Source: Martinezella rhizogenes (GTDB lineage: Bacteria; Pseudomonadota; Alphaproteobacteria; Rhizobiales; Rhizobiaceae). Taken from it: DNA of 64,000 nucleotides. Under the pieces are notes generated by a model that saw nothing but the letters and a program-made list of their open reading frames with translations, did not search any database and was not told the origin of the DNA. This document shows positions 35,346-44,529 of the stretch, piece after piece. The stretch spans positions 186,001 to 250,000 of the forward strand of contig JAAMEZ010000058.1 of the NCBI GenBank assembly GCA_013322215.1, in the 5' to 3' direction. Position 1 is the first letter of the stretch. Each line of letters starts with the position of its first letter. Both the position numbers and the translations under genes were made by a program.

Positions 35346-36067
35346 GCCTGGTCCTTCTTCTTGGGCGTTTTAGGCGTCGCCTTGCTGGCTGTAGCGGTCG
35401 GGCGCTTCCTGGGAGCTGGAGGCGTCTTTTCTACGGCTGCAGCGGTCGCGACCTTGCGCGGGGCGCGCTTTGGTTTTTCCGTCACGACGGGCGTCTGGAC
35501 GGCGGCGGCTGCAACGTCGTCGAGCTTGGTGACGGCCTTCGGACGCGGTTTGCGCACGGCCTTAAGCTTCTCGACAGTTTCACTCGCAACGGCTACCGGC
35601 TGTGGAGCGACCGCTGCCACTGCCTCGGGAGCAGCCGCCGGCGACGGACTGCTCGAAGCGGCAGGCGTCGTCGACGTGGCAGCTAGTGCTTCCGGCAGGC
35701 CGGACGAAACGCCCGGAACAGGTTCAGACGGCAATGGCGTTGCTGCAGGTGCTGCTTTGTCCGGCGTTGCGGCACGCTGCAAATCCGCCTTTATCTCGTT
35801 GCCCATATCACGCAGCGGGTTCATGGCTTCCCGCAGCGAGTTGACTGGATTGAGCTTCTGCGCATCGGCGATCGTCTGGCGCACGTCGTCCAGATCCGCC
35901 TCGCGCATGGCTTCGTCGAACTGGGCACGAAATTCGCCAGCGACCTTCCTGGCTCGCGCCGTCATCTTACCGATCGTCCGCAAGGTCGACGGTAATTCCT
36001 TGGGACCGATTACGACCAAGGCCACGACGGCGATAATCACGAGCTCGGACCAGCCTATATCGAACAT
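35342..36067 (-). CDS. tatB: Twin-arginine translocase subunit TatB
   Basis: TatB acts with TatC in substrate binding. The 241-residue product begins MFDIGWSELVIIAVVALVVIGPKELP, a single N-terminal membrane helix with the Glu of the family and the conserved GP turn, then an amphipathic helix. The C-terminal 140 residues are Ala/Pro/Lys-rich and variable. It overlaps tatC by 4 bp and follows tatA by 55 bp. Confidence 0.95.
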   Translation of the reverse strand: MFDIGWSELVIIAVVALVVIGPKELPSTLRTIGKMTARARKVAGEFRAQFDEAMREADLDDVRQTIADAQKLNPVNSLREAMNPLRDMGNEIKADLQRAATPDKAAPAATPLPSEPVPGVSSGLPEALAATSTTPAASSSPSPAAAPEAVAAVAPQPVAVASETVEKLKAVRKPRPKAVTKLDDVAAAAVQTPVVTEKPKRAPRKVATAAAVEKTPPAPRKRPTATASKATPKTPKKKDQA

Positions 36068-36122
36068 GCAAAGGCTCCTGGGCCAACGGCAAGCCTTTCA
36101 GCTTGGCGCCTGCCCGACATAA

Positions 36123-36329
36123 TTACTTCGTTTCGTCAGCCTTGTGCTCGACCGTACGGGACGCCGTCGACGTGGACGTCGACGTATCTTCGTCGTCGTT
36201 CATGCCCTTCTTGAAGCTCTTGATGCCCTTGGCGACATCACCCATCAGCTCCGGGATCTTTCCACGGCCGAACAACAACAGCGCGATGGCCAGGACGATC
36301 AGCCAGTGCCATATGCTTAGAGAACCCAT
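36123..36329 (-). CDS. tatA: Twin-arginine translocase subunit TatA
   Basis: TatA forms the protein-conducting part of the Tat system. From the ATG at 36327-36329 the product has 68 residues: MGSLSIWHWLIVLAIALLLFG as transmembrane helix, then FGRGKIPELMGDVAKGIKSF amphipathic helix with the FGRGK hinge, then an acidic/Ser/Thr-rich tail. An in-frame codon five residues upstream is possible but would add MGVKA. The gene heads tatABC. Confidence 0.95.
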   Translation of the reverse strand: MGSLSIWHWLIVLAIALLLFGRGKIPELMGDVAKGIKSFKKGMNDDEDTSTSTSTASRTVEHKADETK

Positions 36330-36575
36330 TGCTTTAACTCCCAATTACAGTGTCTTTCCGATGTAAGACGTTTGCGGATGTTTTTCAAACACCAAAATGT
36401 ACTGCATCCACGCATATCGGGATGACGAGCGCCCATGCGGGCGACCAAACGTCTCCAAGCTGAGAAGATGATGTGCATATTCGCATCCGCTGATGGCGAA
36501 AGAGAGACCTGACACGCCGTTTTGCGAAAATCTGCAGATGCGATTGCGGCCGCCTTTCAGGGACCGAGCAATGCC

Positions 36576-37298
36576 CTAATCCCCTGAGCTTGCGCCGCTC
36601 GGCGGCAGGATGCCGAGCTCTTCCAGATCCATTTGAGTGATCGGATCTTCGTCCTCGGTCAGTTCGTCATTCATCAAAGGCGACGGGATGTTGAAATTGG
36701 CCGGAATCCGGCCTGACAACAACCCCGCCCCCTTCAACTCTTCGAGACCGGGCAGATCGCGCAGTTCTTCCAAGCCGAAATGATCGAGGAAATCGCGTGT
36801 CGTACCGAGAGTTACGGGTCGCCCCGGTGTGCGGCGGCGGCCGCGGAAGCGGACCCAGCCGGACTCCATCAGGACATCGAGTGTGCCCTTGGAGGTCTGC
36901 ACGCCCCTGATATCCTCGATCTCGGCGCGCGTCACAGGCTGGTGGTAGGCGATGATGGCCAGCACCTCCAGCGCCGCACGCGACAACTTGCGCACCTCGC
37001 TCTCGTCGCGCCGGATCACGAAGGAAAGATCCGCAGCCGTGCGGAAAGCCCAGGCGCCATCCACCTGCACGAGATTGACGCCGCGCATGGCGTAATCGGC
37101 CTTCAGCTTCTGCATGACGGCGGGAATATCGACTCCGCGCGCAACGCGCTCGGCAATGAAAGCCTCGGAGACCGGCTGTGCCGAGGCGAAAACCAGCGCT
37201 TCGGCAATGCGCTCGGCCTCGCTCAGCCGACGATCATCGAGATCGGATATTTCCGCCTCGTACTCCAAATGCTGATGTTCGCCGTCTGGTTCGCTCAC
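36576..37298 (-). CDS. scpB: Segregation and condensation protein B
   Basis: ScpB is a kleisin-binding winged-helix protein of the SMC-ScpAB condensin. From the GTG at 37296-37298, with CAGGGAAGAG before it, the product has 240 residues. Winged-helix segments RIAEALVFASAQPVSEAFIAERV and EVLAIIAYHQPVTRAEIEDIRG are clear, and the domain ends at a variable acidic tail (DELTEDEDP). It starts 13 bp after scpA. Confidence 0.95.
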   Translation of the reverse strand: MSEPDGEHQHLEYEAEISDLDDRRLSEAERIAEALVFASAQPVSEAFIAERVARGVDIPAVMQKLKADYAMRGVNLVQVDGAWAFRTAADLSFVIRRDESEVRKLSRAALEVLAIIAYHQPVTRAEIEDIRGVQTSKGTLDVLMESGWVRFRGRRRTPGRPVTLGTTRDFLDHFGLEELRDLPGLEELKGAGLLSGRIPANFNIPSPLMNDELTEDEDPITQMDLEELGILPPSGASSGD

Positions 37299-37311
37299 GC
37301 TCTTCCCTGCC

Positions 37312-38151
37312 CTATTCCGCTGCTTCCAGCGACGAATGCTTCGGCCCGCGCCGCATATAGAGCGGCTGAAACGCGCCCTCCTGGCGAATTTCCAGCTGCC
37401 CTTCGCGCACCAGCTCAAGCGAGGCGGCAAAGGCGCTGGCGATCGCCGTCACCCGCTCGCTGGCCGTCGTCATGTAGCTCAGCAGATAATGTTCCAGCGC
37501 CGTCCAATCGGTGATCTCACCAATCATACGGTCGAGAATGACGCGGGCATCGGCCAGCGACCAGACACGGCGCTTCTCGATCGTCACCTGAGTCACGGCC
37601 TGGCGCTGACGCAGGCTGGCATAGGCGGTCAGGAGATCATAAAGGCTGGCGTCGAAGGCGGACTGGCGGCGATCAGGAATATGTTCCGGCGCACCGCGCG
37701 CGAAGATATCACGGCCGAGGCGATTGCGGTTTACCAGATCGGTGGCCGCATCGCGCATGGCTTCGAGACGCTTGAGGCGGAACGCGAGCGTAGCCGCCAT
37801 CTCCTCGCCCGTCGGCCCGTCTTCCTTGCTCTGCTGCGGGATCAGCAGCTTGGATTTGAGATAGGCGAGCCATGCGGCCATGACGAGATAATCGGCAGCA
37901 AGCTCGATGCGGATGCGCCGGGCGCTGTCGATGAACTGGAGATATTGTTCGGCGAGCGCCAGAACCGAGATACGGGACAGATCGACCTTCTGAGTGCGCG
38001 CCAGATGCAGCAGCAGATCGAGCGGTCCTTCAAAGCCGGCAAGGTCGACAACCAGCGCCGGCTCATGCGAGCCGCGCTGCGTCTCGCCTTCCTGCCAGAG
38101 CTTGTCCATCGGCGTTGCCGCCTGCTGAAGCTTGTCCGTGCTGCCGCTCAC
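37312..38151 (-). CDS. scpA: Segregation and condensation protein A (kleisin)
   Basis: ScpA is the kleisin subunit that links Smc heads and recruits ScpB. The 279-residue product holds the N-terminal helical domain FEGPLDLLLHLARTQKVDLSRISV and LAADYLVMAAWLAYLKSKLLIP, which are hallmarks, and the C-terminal winged helix around SERVTAIASAFAASLELVREGQLEI. It lies 32 bp after nagZ and 13 bp before scpB on the same strand. Confidence 0.95.
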   Translation of the reverse strand: MSGSTDKLQQAATPMDKLWQEGETQRGSHEPALVVDLAGFEGPLDLLLHLARTQKVDLSRISVLALAEQYLQFIDSARRIRIELAADYLVMAAWLAYLKSKLLIPQQSKEDGPTGEEMAATLAFRLKRLEAMRDAATDLVNRNRLGRDIFARGAPEHIPDRRQSAFDASLYDLLTAYASLRQRQAVTQVTIEKRRVWSLADARVILDRMIGEITDWTALEHYLLSYMTTASERVTAIASAFAASLELVREGQLEIRQEGAFQPLYMRRGPKHSSLEAAE

Positions 38152-38183
38152 CTTGTCACCCGTCCGTTCCTCGAAGTCCGGTT

Positions 38184-39197
38184 TTACGCCACTGCGAACA
38201 TCGCGTCGAATTCCGCCCGAATAGAGGCCTCATCGGCGCCGTCATTCCTGCCGAAAGCCGCTTCGACCGCCTTGGCTCTTGCAAGCGCCGCACCCGCCAA
38301 CGCCGGAACACTACGGACCACCTGCTGCATTTCGTCCATGACGCCATTGCAATGCAGCACGATATCGCATCCGCCCGCAATAATATTTGCTGCACGCTCG
38401 CCAATCGTGCCTTTCAGCGCGTTCATCGAAGTGTCGTCCGACAAAAGCAGGCCCTGGAAGCCGATATGGCCGCGGATGATCTCCTCAATCACCTTCCGCG
38501 ACGTCGTCGCCGGGTTCTCCGGATCGATATCGGTAAAGACGACATGGCAGGTCATCGCCATCAGTTCGTCCTTGAGCGCCACGAAGGGAGCGAAATCATG
38601 TGCCTCCAACTCCGCGCGCGGAACCGAGACGACAGGCAACTCGTGATGCGAATCGGCAAAGCCGCGGCCATGGCCGGGCATATGCTTCATCACGGGCAGC
38701 ATGCCGCCGGCCTTCAGCCCTTCCGCCGCCGCGCGTCCCATCTCCGTCACCGTCACCGGATCGGAGCCATAGGCGCGGTTGCCGATGACGTTGCTCGATC
38801 CTGCCACAGGAACGTCCAATACGGGCAGGCAGTCGACATTGATGCCGAACTTCAGCAAATCGAAGGCATGAAGCCGCGACATCAGCCATGCGGCGCGCAA
38901 GCCGCGCGCACGATCCTGACGATAGATATCGCCGAGTGCCTGTCCGGAAGGGTAATGCTGCAGGATCGGTGGTCGAATGCGTTGCACCCTGCCGCCTTCC
39001 TGATCGATAAATACAGGAGCGTTACGTCCGACGCTGTCACGCAGCGACGCCACGAGATCGGCGATCTGCGCCGGCTCGGAAATATTGCGTCCGAACAGGA
39101 TAAAGCCCCAGGGCTGCTCCCCCTTATAGAAGGATCGTTCTTCGGGCGTGATGGTGTGGCCGCTGCAGCCAAGGATCATGGATTTCGATTCGGTCAT
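38184..39197 (-). CDS. nagZ: Beta-N-acetylhexosaminidase NagZ
   Basis: NagZ removes N-acetylglucosamine from muropeptides in the cytoplasm during cell-wall recycling. The 337-residue GH3 protein has the signature KHMPGHGRGFADSHHELPVV (here split around residues 167-186), which carries the catalytic His-Asp dyad, and SDDTSMNAL with the nucleophile Asp. The sequence QEGGRVQRIRPP is also conserved. It lies 32 bp upstream of scpA. Confidence 0.95.
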   Translation of the reverse strand: MTESKSMILGCSGHTITPEERSFYKGEQPWGFILFGRNISEPAQIADLVASLRDSVGRNAPVFIDQEGGRVQRIRPPILQHYPSGQALGDIYRQDRARGLRAAWLMSRLHAFDLLKFGINVDCLPVLDVPVAGSSNVIGNRAYGSDPVTVTEMGRAAAEGLKAGGMLPVMKHMPGHGRGFADSHHELPVVSVPRAELEAHDFAPFVALKDELMAMTCHVVFTDIDPENPATTSRKVIEEIIRGHIGFQGLLLSDDTSMNALKGTIGERAANIIAGGCDIVLHCNGVMDEMQQVVRSVPALAGAALARAKAVEAAFGRNDGADEASIRAEFDAMFAVA

Positions 39198-39275
39198 ATC
39201 CGAATCATAAAGCCTGCGCTGGGAAATGCGAGTGACGTCAAGCGGGGATACACAAGAACAACCGTCTTCGGCAGG

Positions 39276-39779
39276 TTATTGGGGCGGTATATGGTAGACG
39301 ACTGAAGAGTATTTAGGATTTGACCTGCGCTCTCTCACCTCGCCGCCATAGGCTTCGGCAATCCGCCTGCTGGCGATATTCTCCTCCGCGGCAGGGTATT
39401 CGAAATATCGAATAGAGAAGCTCGCGCTCGCCCATCCGATGATCGCGCCGATCAATTCGCGACCGAATCCCAGACCGTGCGCTTCGCTGCGAAGCCAAAT
39501 TCCAAGTTCCGGCGTGCCGGTCAGTGCAGCATGCACGCCGATAACGCCCAGAAAACGATCGTCATCCTTGTAGCGGGCTGTAAAGTGGAGTTCCGATCCG
39601 TCTTCGATTGCCTTCGGCCATCTCCGCCAAACATCTGCGAAAGCCGCCTCTGTCTCAGGCGGACGCCAGGTCATGAACCGCGTGATGTCGGGCGATATGC
39701 TGGCGAAGATGTCCGGAGCGTCCTCAGGAACAAAAAGCCTGATGGACGCTCGGCGCGTCGATAGCTGTAGGTGCCGCAT
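39276..39779 (-). CDS. GNAT family N-acetyltransferase (RimJ/RimL type)
   Basis: The 167-residue product starts with LSTRRASIRLFVPEDAPDIFA, typical of RimJ/RimL-like acetyltransferases that use acetyl-CoA. The acetyl-CoA loop reads SEAHGLGFGRELIGAIIGWA, with the QxxGxG/A-type turn, and the C-terminal IASRRIAEAYGG is also characteristic. The acceptor may be a protein N-terminus or a small amine. It sits alone between the SPOR gene and nagZ on the minus strand. The terminator at 39809-39850 separates it from the SPOR gene. Confidence 0.85.
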   Translation of the reverse strand: MRHLQLSTRRASIRLFVPEDAPDIFASISPDITRFMTWRPPETEAAFADVWRRWPKAIEDGSELHFTARYKDDDRFLGVIGVHAALTGTPELGIWLRSEAHGLGFGRELIGAIIGWASASFSIRYFEYPAAEENIASRRIAEAYGGEVRERRSNPKYSSVVYHIPPQ

Positions 39780-39808
39780 CGTTCGCCATGTCCAACGCTT
39801 GGCTCGCC

Positions 39809-39850
39809 AAAAACAAATCCGCCCACAGATTGATCTCTGCAGGCGGATTT
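39809..39850 (-). terminator. Intrinsic terminator of the SPOR gene
   Basis: On the minus strand AAATCCGCC (39842-39850) pairs with GGCGGATTT (39815-39823) and is followed by GTTTTTGG. It lies 42 bp after the end of the SPOR gene. Confidence 0.85.
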
Positions 39851-39891
39851 TTCAACTCTATCAGAACACCTAGGCCTGAAAGCCCAATCGA

Positions 39892-42651
39892 CTACTTCGA
39901 GATCAGGCAGGTGCCGCCGGCGGCGCGATAGCGCGTGCAGATGGCCGCGGCCTCATCCTTCGAGCCGGCGACGACACGGACACGATAGTAGGTGCCCTTG
40001 CCGGCGATATCGGCCTTGCGGATCTCCAGCGGATGATTGCCGATGACGCTGGCGAACTTGACCTTGAGGTTGGCCTGCGACTTTTGCGCGTCGGCTTCGG
40101 TCGGCAGGGATGCGATCTGGACGCCGTAAGCGCCGCCGCTTGCAGTGGAAGCCGGGGCAGCTGCCGCTGGGCTAGCCGATGCGACTTGCTTCGGCTGAGC
40201 CTTGGGCTGAGCTTGAGCTTGGGCTTCCTGGGCCGGAGCAGCCGCATTGGCCTTGGCGGCGGGCTCGGGACGTGCCGTCGGAACCGGGTTCGTCTTGACG
40301 ACGCGGATCGGCGTGCTTTCGGCGCTGGCAGCATCGGCATTATCCGACTGGGTTGCTGCCGGGGTATTTGCCTGAGACGGGCGCGAATTGGTCGATGCGA
40401 CCTGATTGTTCGCCGGCTTGGCGGCAGTGGTCGTCGTATCGGCAACCGGCTCATCGCGCGGCACCAGGGAGCCATCCGGCTTGACAATCATCGTGCGCAC
40501 CTTGCGCGGGGAAACGGACGGCACCTGATCGTCGTTGCTGGCGGCGACATTGGCGTTTCCACCATTCTGGTTCGGCAGCAGGCGCGGATCTTCGGTTTCA
40601 CCGACCGGCGTCGACGTGACCTGATCGCCGTCGCTGTCGTCAGGCGATACGGCTTCGGGGATCAGCGTCTTCTGGACGACATCAACCGGCTGCTCGTTGG
40701 AGGAGACAAGCTCCTTCTGCTTCGGCGCAGCGGTGCTATCGCCGGCAACGCGGTCGTAGACGGCCTTGTCCTGATTCGGAACGACGGTGCCGCCCGGATT
40801 TTCCGGCGCGACCTTCACCGGATCGCTGTCGGCTGCAATCACACGCGGCTCTCCAGAGAAGCTGGAGATCGGCGCGCCGTGGCGGACCCAGCTATAGGCG
40901 CCGTAGGCACCGACGCCGAGGACCGCAATAACTGCGGCAGTCGTAACCATGCCGCGCAAGGAGCGAACCGGGCGACGGCTACCCGCGGCCGGGTTCAGCG
41001 TCATCCTGGCGACATTCTCGACCGGGTTGGAGGCTTCGCGATAGCTGCGGCGGAAATCCTCTTCGAGCGCACGCTCGAACTCGTCGAACTCCTCGATCGG
41101 CTGCTTTGCGACCGGAGCAGCAGGCTGGGCGGCCGCATTCTTCGACCAGGAAGCGGCGACAGCGGCACCACCCAGCGCGGCGGCAACAGCCGGCTTGATC
41201 GGCTCTGGCGCTGCTTCCTTGGCCGGAGCACCAAGCAGGCTCGCCATTTCCGAATCCAGATCGAAATCAAATTCCGGCGGAACCGCAATCGGCTCTTCCG
41301 GCTCGATCGCCGGCAGGTGCGGAACATGCGAACCCTCGAAGGTTTCGACACGATCCTCCGTCTCGGAGATTTCCGTGGGGTCGAACGGCAGAGGCTGATC
41401 GGCCTCGAATACCGGTGCTGCCCTCGTCGCGGCAGGCGCAACATTTGCAGCCGGCGCAACCGACGCCGGTGCAGGCCCCATCGGCTGCGGCACCGCAGCG
41501 GTAATCATCGAAGCAGCAGGGGCAGGCGCAACGGGTGTTGCACGGGAAAGGATCGGCTCTGCAACGGGAGCGGCCGGAGCCGGCTGACGTGCAGCAGGAG
41601 ATTTGTCGGCTTCGGCGAAATCGAGACCGGCAAGCTCCATTTCGATATCGGCCAGATCGAACTCGAAGTCCTGGCCGGCGAATGGATCTTCCGCGCCAAA
41701 GGTGATCGGCTTCGGCTCTTCATGCCGCGCGACAGCCGCCGGCGCAACCGGCAACTCTGCGAGCTCGGAGAAGGAAGCGCCGAAATTACCGAAATCCGGC
41801 TCGTCCTTCGCGGCGGGCGCGTCGGTTCTTGATGGAACCGGGTAGCGATTGACGTCGGCCAGCAGGGCGTCGATCTCGGCGGAAAGTGCAGCCGGATCAG
41901 CCTTGGCAACCTTGGGCGGCTCAGGCGCCTGGAAGACTGTCGGAGCAGGCTGAGGTGCGACAGGTTGAGCTATCGCCTCGGGAGCATGCGGAGGTTCAAC
42001 AGGACCAAACGCCTCAAAATCAAGGGCACCATCGAACAGCACTTCATCAGAAGCGGCTTTCGGCGCCGGCTGGGCAACAGCAGGCGTGAACTGCTCACGC
42101 GAGGCAGCGGGTGTTGCCAGGGTAAAGTTGGCAAGCGGCAGCCGTATGGTAGCGGCAGCGGATTGCGGCGTCGGCTTCAGCACCGGAGCAGCCAGCTGCG
42201 GCTCGACAGGTGCGGCCCTCGGTGCCGGCTGCAAAACTGGCGCGATCGACATTTCCAGCTCGTCGATCAGATCGCGAGCGCCGATCGTCGGCTTGACCGG
42301 AGCCACAGGCTGCGGCGCAGGCTCTTCGAACTTCGGCTCTTCAAACTTGGGCTCGGCCCGCACAGGCTCGGCGGGATGCGCAGCCTCGTCATGGCTCGGC
42401 GGCGACACCTGTTCCGCGGGAGCGGTGATGTCATTTGCCGGACTCATTCGCGGCGTATCGTAGCGTTCGAATTCGCGAAGAAGCTCGTCTTCCAGATTGA
42501 AGGCCGGCTCCTGCCGCTGAGCCGCAGGAGTTGCCTGAGCAGCGGGGCGCGGCTCGAAACCCACGATACGAGCAAGTTCTGCGAGCGGATCATCATCCGC
42601 AAAGAACTCGTCGTTTCCGCTTGCGCGATACGCCAACTGTTTTTCTGCCAT
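39892..42651 (-). CDS. Large SPOR-domain membrane protein
   Basis: From the ATG at 42649-42651 the product has 919 residues. The first ~560 residues are a Pro/Ala/Glu-rich, low-complexity cytoplasmic region with repeated EEPKFEEP-like and APAxP strings. A single transmembrane helix (GMVTTAAVIAVLGVGAYGAY) sits at about residues 567-587. The periplasmic part ends in a SPOR domain (GAYGVQIASLPTEADAQKSQA to GGTCLISK) that binds denuded glycan strands at division sites. The neighbours argS and the nagZ-scpAB genes fit a cell-division and wall-turnover context. The long disordered region may tether cytosolic division factors, which is inference. Confidence 0.88.
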   Translation of the reverse strand: MAEKQLAYRASGNDEFFADDDPLAELARIVGFEPRPAAQATPAAQRQEPAFNLEDELLREFERYDTPRMSPANDITAPAEQVSPPSHDEAAHPAEPVRAEPKFEEPKFEEPAPQPVAPVKPTIGARDLIDELEMSIAPVLQPAPRAAPVEPQLAAPVLKPTPQSAAATIRLPLANFTLATPAASREQFTPAVAQPAPKAASDEVLFDGALDFEAFGPVEPPHAPEAIAQPVAPQPAPTVFQAPEPPKVAKADPAALSAEIDALLADVNRYPVPSRTDAPAAKDEPDFGNFGASFSELAELPVAPAAVARHEEPKPITFGAEDPFAGQDFEFDLADIEMELAGLDFAEADKSPAARQPAPAAPVAEPILSRATPVAPAPAASMITAAVPQPMGPAPASVAPAANVAPAATRAAPVFEADQPLPFDPTEISETEDRVETFEGSHVPHLPAIEPEEPIAVPPEFDFDLDSEMASLLGAPAKEAAPEPIKPAVAAALGGAAVAASWSKNAAAQPAAPVAKQPIEEFDEFERALEEDFRRSYREASNPVENVARMTLNPAAGSRRPVRSLRGMVTTAAVIAVLGVGAYGAYSWVRHGAPISSFSGEPRVIAADSDPVKVAPENPGGTVVPNQDKAVYDRVAGDSTAAPKQKELVSSNEQPVDVVQKTLIPEAVSPDDSDGDQVTSTPVGETEDPRLLPNQNGGNANVAASNDDQVPSVSPRKVRTMIVKPDGSLVPRDEPVADTTTTAAKPANNQVASTNSRPSQANTPAATQSDNADAASAESTPIRVVKTNPVPTARPEPAAKANAAAPAQEAQAQAQPKAQPKQVASASPAAAAPASTASGGAYGVQIASLPTEADAQKSQANLKVKFASVIGNHPLEIRKADIAGKGTYYRVRVVAGSKDEAAAICTRYRAAGGTCLISK

Positions 42652-42712
42652 CACCCGTTCCACTCGCAAACACTACAGTTAATGCCAGCGCAATGTGGGT
42701 AAATGGTGACGT

Positions 42713-44473
42713 TTATCGCATTTCGTCCGGTGCTGCGGTCCCGGTTATACCAAGACCCGACTTCAAAACCGACGCGACAGCGTACACCAGCCCAAGTCTG
42801 GCAATGCTCAATTCTCGGTTCTTATCGTTAACAAAACGTAATTCCGGTAAATCTTTACCTTTATTCCAGTGTCCATGGAAGGAACTGGCCAAATCGTAAA
42901 GATAAAAAGCAATGCGATGCGGCTCTTGAGACTGTGCTGCAGCTTCGATGATTCGCGGGAATTCCGCAATCTTTGCAACCAGCTGCAATTCGGCCGGATC
43001 GGAGATCGCGCCAAGCACAGCCTTCGACAGATCGAGCGAGGCGATATCGAGATCCGGGAAGGCTTCCTTAGCCTGACGGAAGACCGACATGCAGCGGGCA
43101 TGCGCATACTGCACGTAAAAGACCGGGTTGTCCTTCGACTGCTCGGTGACCTTGGCGAAATCGAAGTCCAAAGGCTCGGAATTCTTCCGGTAAAGCATCA
43201 TGAAGCGCACCGAATCGCGGCCGACTTCATCGACGACTTCGCGCAAGGTGACGAAATCACCCGAGCGCTTCGACATCTTCACCGGTTCGCCATTTCGATA
43301 CAGCTTGACGAGCTGGCACAGGAGCACGGTCAGCTTCGCCGCTCCGTCCGAAACGCCACGCGCGACCGCCTCGAGCCGCTTGACGTAGCCGCCATGGTCG
43401 GCACCGAGAATGTAGATCATCTCGTTGAAACCGCGGTCGAACTTGTTCTTGAAGTAAGCAACGTCGGCGGCGAAATAAGTATAGGAACCGTCGGACTTGA
43501 TCAGCGGGCGATCGATATCGTCACCCACTTCCGTCGAACGGAAAAGCGTCTGCTCGCGATCCTCCCAGTCTTCCGGCAGCTGTCCCTTCGGTGGCGGCAG
43601 CGCGCCCTTGTAGACATAGCCCTTGAAGGTCAGATCATTGATCGCGGTGCGGATCAGCGCCGCGCCGTTGGCATGCAGGGTACGCTCGGAGAAGAACACG
43701 TCGTGATGAACGTTGAGCGCCTCCAGATCTTCCTTGATCATCGCCATCATCGCGTCGATAGCCCGATCCTTGATGATCGGAAGCCACTGATCTTCCGGCA
43801 TGCCGCGCAGCTTGGTGCCGAACTCCTTGGCGAGTGCTTCGCCGACGGGAACGAGATAGTCACCGGGATAGAGGCCTGGCGGTATCTCGCCGACCTGTTC
43901 GCCCAGCGCTTCGCGGTAACGGATGAAGACCGAGCGCGCCAGCACGTCGATCTGCGAGCCAGCGTCGTTGATGTAATATTCCTTGGTAACCTCGTAGCCG
44001 GAGAAGGCCAGCAGGTTCGCCAGCGCATCGCCGACGACGGCGCCGCGGCAATGGCCGACATGCATCGGCCCGGTCGGGTTGGCCGAGACATACTCGACGT
44101 TGACCTTCTGCCCCTCACCAAGCTTGGAGCGGCCAAACTTCTCGCCCTCGGAAATCATCGTCGACAGCAGGCGCTGCCAGTAGCCGACCGAAAGACGGAT
44201 ATTGATGAAACCAGGGCCGGCAACCGAAACTTCGGCGACGTCGGCATCTTCCTTCAACTTCGCGACGATGATTTCGGCAAGCGCGCGCGGATTGGTGCCC
44301 AGCGGCTTGGACAGTACCATGGCCGCATTGGTGGCGACATCGCCATGGCTGGCATCTCGCGGCGGCTCCACTCCCACACGTCCGAAGTCGACTTCCGATC
44401 GCTTTTCTCTTACAATATCAATTTGTTCGAGAGCGTTCTTAATTCTTACTTCGAAGTCGGTGAAAAGGTTCAT
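42713..44473 (-). CDS. argS: Arginyl-tRNA synthetase
   Basis: ArgRS charges tRNA-Arg. From the ATG at 44471-44473 the product has 586 residues, matching other rhizobial ArgS. The HIGH-type motif is GPMHVGHCRGAVVGDA and the KMSK motif is VKMSKRSGDFVTL. The N-terminal ADD-1 domain (about residues 1-100) recognises the D loop. A codon at 44485 in frame would add four residues. It lies between dgt (56 bp) and the SPOR gene (61 bp) on the minus strand. Confidence 0.96.
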   Translation of the reverse strand: MNLFTDFEVRIKNALEQIDIVREKRSEVDFGRVGVEPPRDASHGDVATNAAMVLSKPLGTNPRALAEIIVAKLKEDADVAEVSVAGPGFINIRLSVGYWQRLLSTMISEGEKFGRSKLGEGQKVNVEYVSANPTGPMHVGHCRGAVVGDALANLLAFSGYEVTKEYYINDAGSQIDVLARSVFIRYREALGEQVGEIPPGLYPGDYLVPVGEALAKEFGTKLRGMPEDQWLPIIKDRAIDAMMAMIKEDLEALNVHHDVFFSERTLHANGAALIRTAINDLTFKGYVYKGALPPPKGQLPEDWEDREQTLFRSTEVGDDIDRPLIKSDGSYTYFAADVAYFKNKFDRGFNEMIYILGADHGGYVKRLEAVARGVSDGAAKLTVLLCQLVKLYRNGEPVKMSKRSGDFVTLREVVDEVGRDSVRFMMLYRKNSEPLDFDFAKVTEQSKDNPVFYVQYAHARCMSVFRQAKEAFPDLDIASLDLSKAVLGAISDPAELQLVAKIAEFPRIIEAAAQSQEPHRIAFYLYDLASSFHGHWNKGKDLPELRFVNDKNRELSIARLGLVYAVASVLKSGLGITGTAAPDEMR

Positions 44474-44529
44474 GATATCGTCCATGCATTAGCTTCGGCG
44501 AGCCGCTATCAGCCCGACGCCGCCGCTGC

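Noticed and set aside
32988..36122. Very long plus-strand open frame across serS, tatC and tatB
   Set aside because: It runs antisense to three certain genes and its product is Arg/Asp/Gln-rich with no domain. It is a shadow of GC-rich codon use.
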